Source: Bacteroidota bacterium (GTDB taxonomy: Bacteria > Bacteroidota > Bacteroidia > B-17B0 > Aurantibacillaceae). From it: a DNA stretch of 32,095 nucleotides. The notes under the pieces were generated by a model. It searched no databases. It was not told where the DNA came from and saw only the letters and a program-made list of their open reading frames with translations. Below, piece after piece: positions 31,835 through 32,095 of the stretch. How positions within the stretch are numbered: the stretch's first letter is position 1; each line of letters begins with the position of its first letter. A program made the position numbers and the translations under genes. The DNA is taken from assembly GCA_020403265.1 (NCBI GenBank), contig JADBXZ010000138.1, positions 1-32,095 of the forward strand, read 5' to 3'.

Positions 31835-31966
31835 CAACGATTTGGCGCTTGGCGCAGTGGCGGATTTCGGAGCACATAACTGTCAATATACCACAAAAGT
31901 TGATGCTAGGTAGAAGGTTCAATTAACCACTTCACCCGCCATTGAGCCAAACGCTTGTGCCTGTTG
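31835..31966. repeat. Integron-attC-like repeat R18
   Basis: Left CAACGATTTGGCGCTTGGCGCAGTGGCGG pairs with right CCCGCCATTGAGCCAAACGCTTGTGCCTGTTG. The interior is of the second class. It is the last repeat of the window; the next unit begins GTTGCACAAC and is entered after about 45 bp by a transposase gene. Confidence 0.85.
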
Positions 31967-31998
31967 CACAACTACTTTATAAATATACTAACGGAAAT

Positions 31999-32006
31999 TA
32001 TCTTTG
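31999..32006 (+). promoter_or_regulatory. Candidate -7 box (TATCTTTG) of transposase
   Basis: TATCTTTG fits the TAnnTTTG consensus and lies 5 bp before the transposase ATG at 32011, implying a very short leader. Confidence 0.4.
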
Positions 32007-32010
32007 CACC

Positions 32011-32095
32011 ATGCAAGGACGAAAAGACCTCTCACCAAAAATCATGTACCAGGTTCATCTGGACATGCTTGTTCCTCAAGACAATTTTTACAGAA
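32011..32095 (+). mobile_element. Start of an IS1182/IS5-like transposase, cut by window end
   Basis: The visible product is MQGRKDLSPKIMYQVHLDMLVPQDNFYR. The pattern of a short basic leader, then SP-x-x-MYQ, then LVP-x-DNFYR is characteristic of the N-terminus of IS1182-type DDE transposases. The remainder lies outside the window. The element's inverted repeat has not been delimited; the insertion is next to repeat R18. Confidence 0.65.

Noticed and set aside
1621-31966. A classical class 1-3 integron or Vibrio-type superintegron.
   Set aside because: No intI, attI or promoter Pc is visible, and the cores deviate from RYYYAAC/GTTRRRY. I call it integron-like only.
1621-31966. Simple MITEs or REP elements inserted between genes.
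   Set aside because: Insertion of a repeat would not make the ends of the gene units, which differ from unit to unit, complementary to each other over 10-18 bases.

Overview
The window looks like an AT-rich Bacteroidota chromosome (Cytophagales/Chitinophagales-like; the genus is not identifiable from the sequence). The evidence is the protein families (bestrophin, S41 peptidase, DUF1566 lipoproteins, PAS kinases), the TAnnTTTG promoter boxes and the scarcity of clear Shine-Dalgarno sequences. No rRNA, tRNA, CRISPR array or integrase gene was found.

The dominant structure is an array of about 15 gene units separated by at least 18 related intergenic repeats, mostly 125-150 bp. Each repeat starts with (T/C)AACG and ends with TGTT(A/G), and its two arms pair into a long imperfect stem. 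Every unit with an intact repeat at both ends, except the one carrying the kinase at 9756-10880, begins with GTT plus about 12 unit-specific bases. It ends with the inverted complement of those bases plus AAC. The unit-specific ends run into GTT...AAC, genes sit 1-100 bp from the boundaries (usually 10-60), and nearly all genes point the same way (minus strand). This is the architecture of integron gene cassettes and attC sites, but the cores do not follow the strict RYYYAAC/GTTRRRY consensus and the matched ends are longer. I read it as an integron-like cassette array with no recombinase in view.

Layout, left to right. 1-1620: FrnE-like DsbA lipoprotein divergent from an HxlR regulator. 1764-3005: S41 peptidase. 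3090-4900: AbiEi/AbiEii type IV toxin-antitoxin. 5093-7325: five-PAS sensor filling its whole unit. 7322-7881: repeat, group II intron-like fragment and second repeat. 7879-8979: DUF6544-like membrane protein. 9015-9495: repeat, second intron-like fragment and a hairpin. 9756-10880: PAS histidine kinase (plus strand). 11038-11267: third, 3'-only fragment plus repeat. 11278-12763: frameshifted serine hydrolase. 12965-13840: alpha/beta hydrolase. 14011-18120: one 4.1-kb unit with five genes (COG2085 oxidoreductase, bestrophin, beta-barrel, DJ-1/PfpI, HxlR). 18202-19398: DUF1566 lipoprotein. 19580-21358: ArsA ATPase. 21585-22502: unknown membrane protein. 22732-23983: PIN toxin plus unknown partner. 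24292-25020: protein with an eCIS-cargo-like leader. 25180-26181: alpha/beta hydrolase lipoprotein. 26351-27079: DUF6843-like protein. 27242-27829: DUF6155-like protein. 28036-29665: metallo-beta-lactamase-fold hydrolase and a 5'-truncated Crp/Fnr regulator. 29688-31838: GNAT, LysR and rhodanese. 32011 to the end: start of a transposase.

The genes share no pathway. They are typical accessory cargo (toxin-antitoxins, hydrolases, stress and redox enzymes, arsenite ATPase, sensors), each in its own compact unit. The main observations are the unit-specific terminal inverted repeats with an invariant G-versus-A difference near position 11, chimeric repeat arms, intron-like fragments at the same point in two repeats, and a unit boundary that cuts into a Crp gene where no repeat is present.
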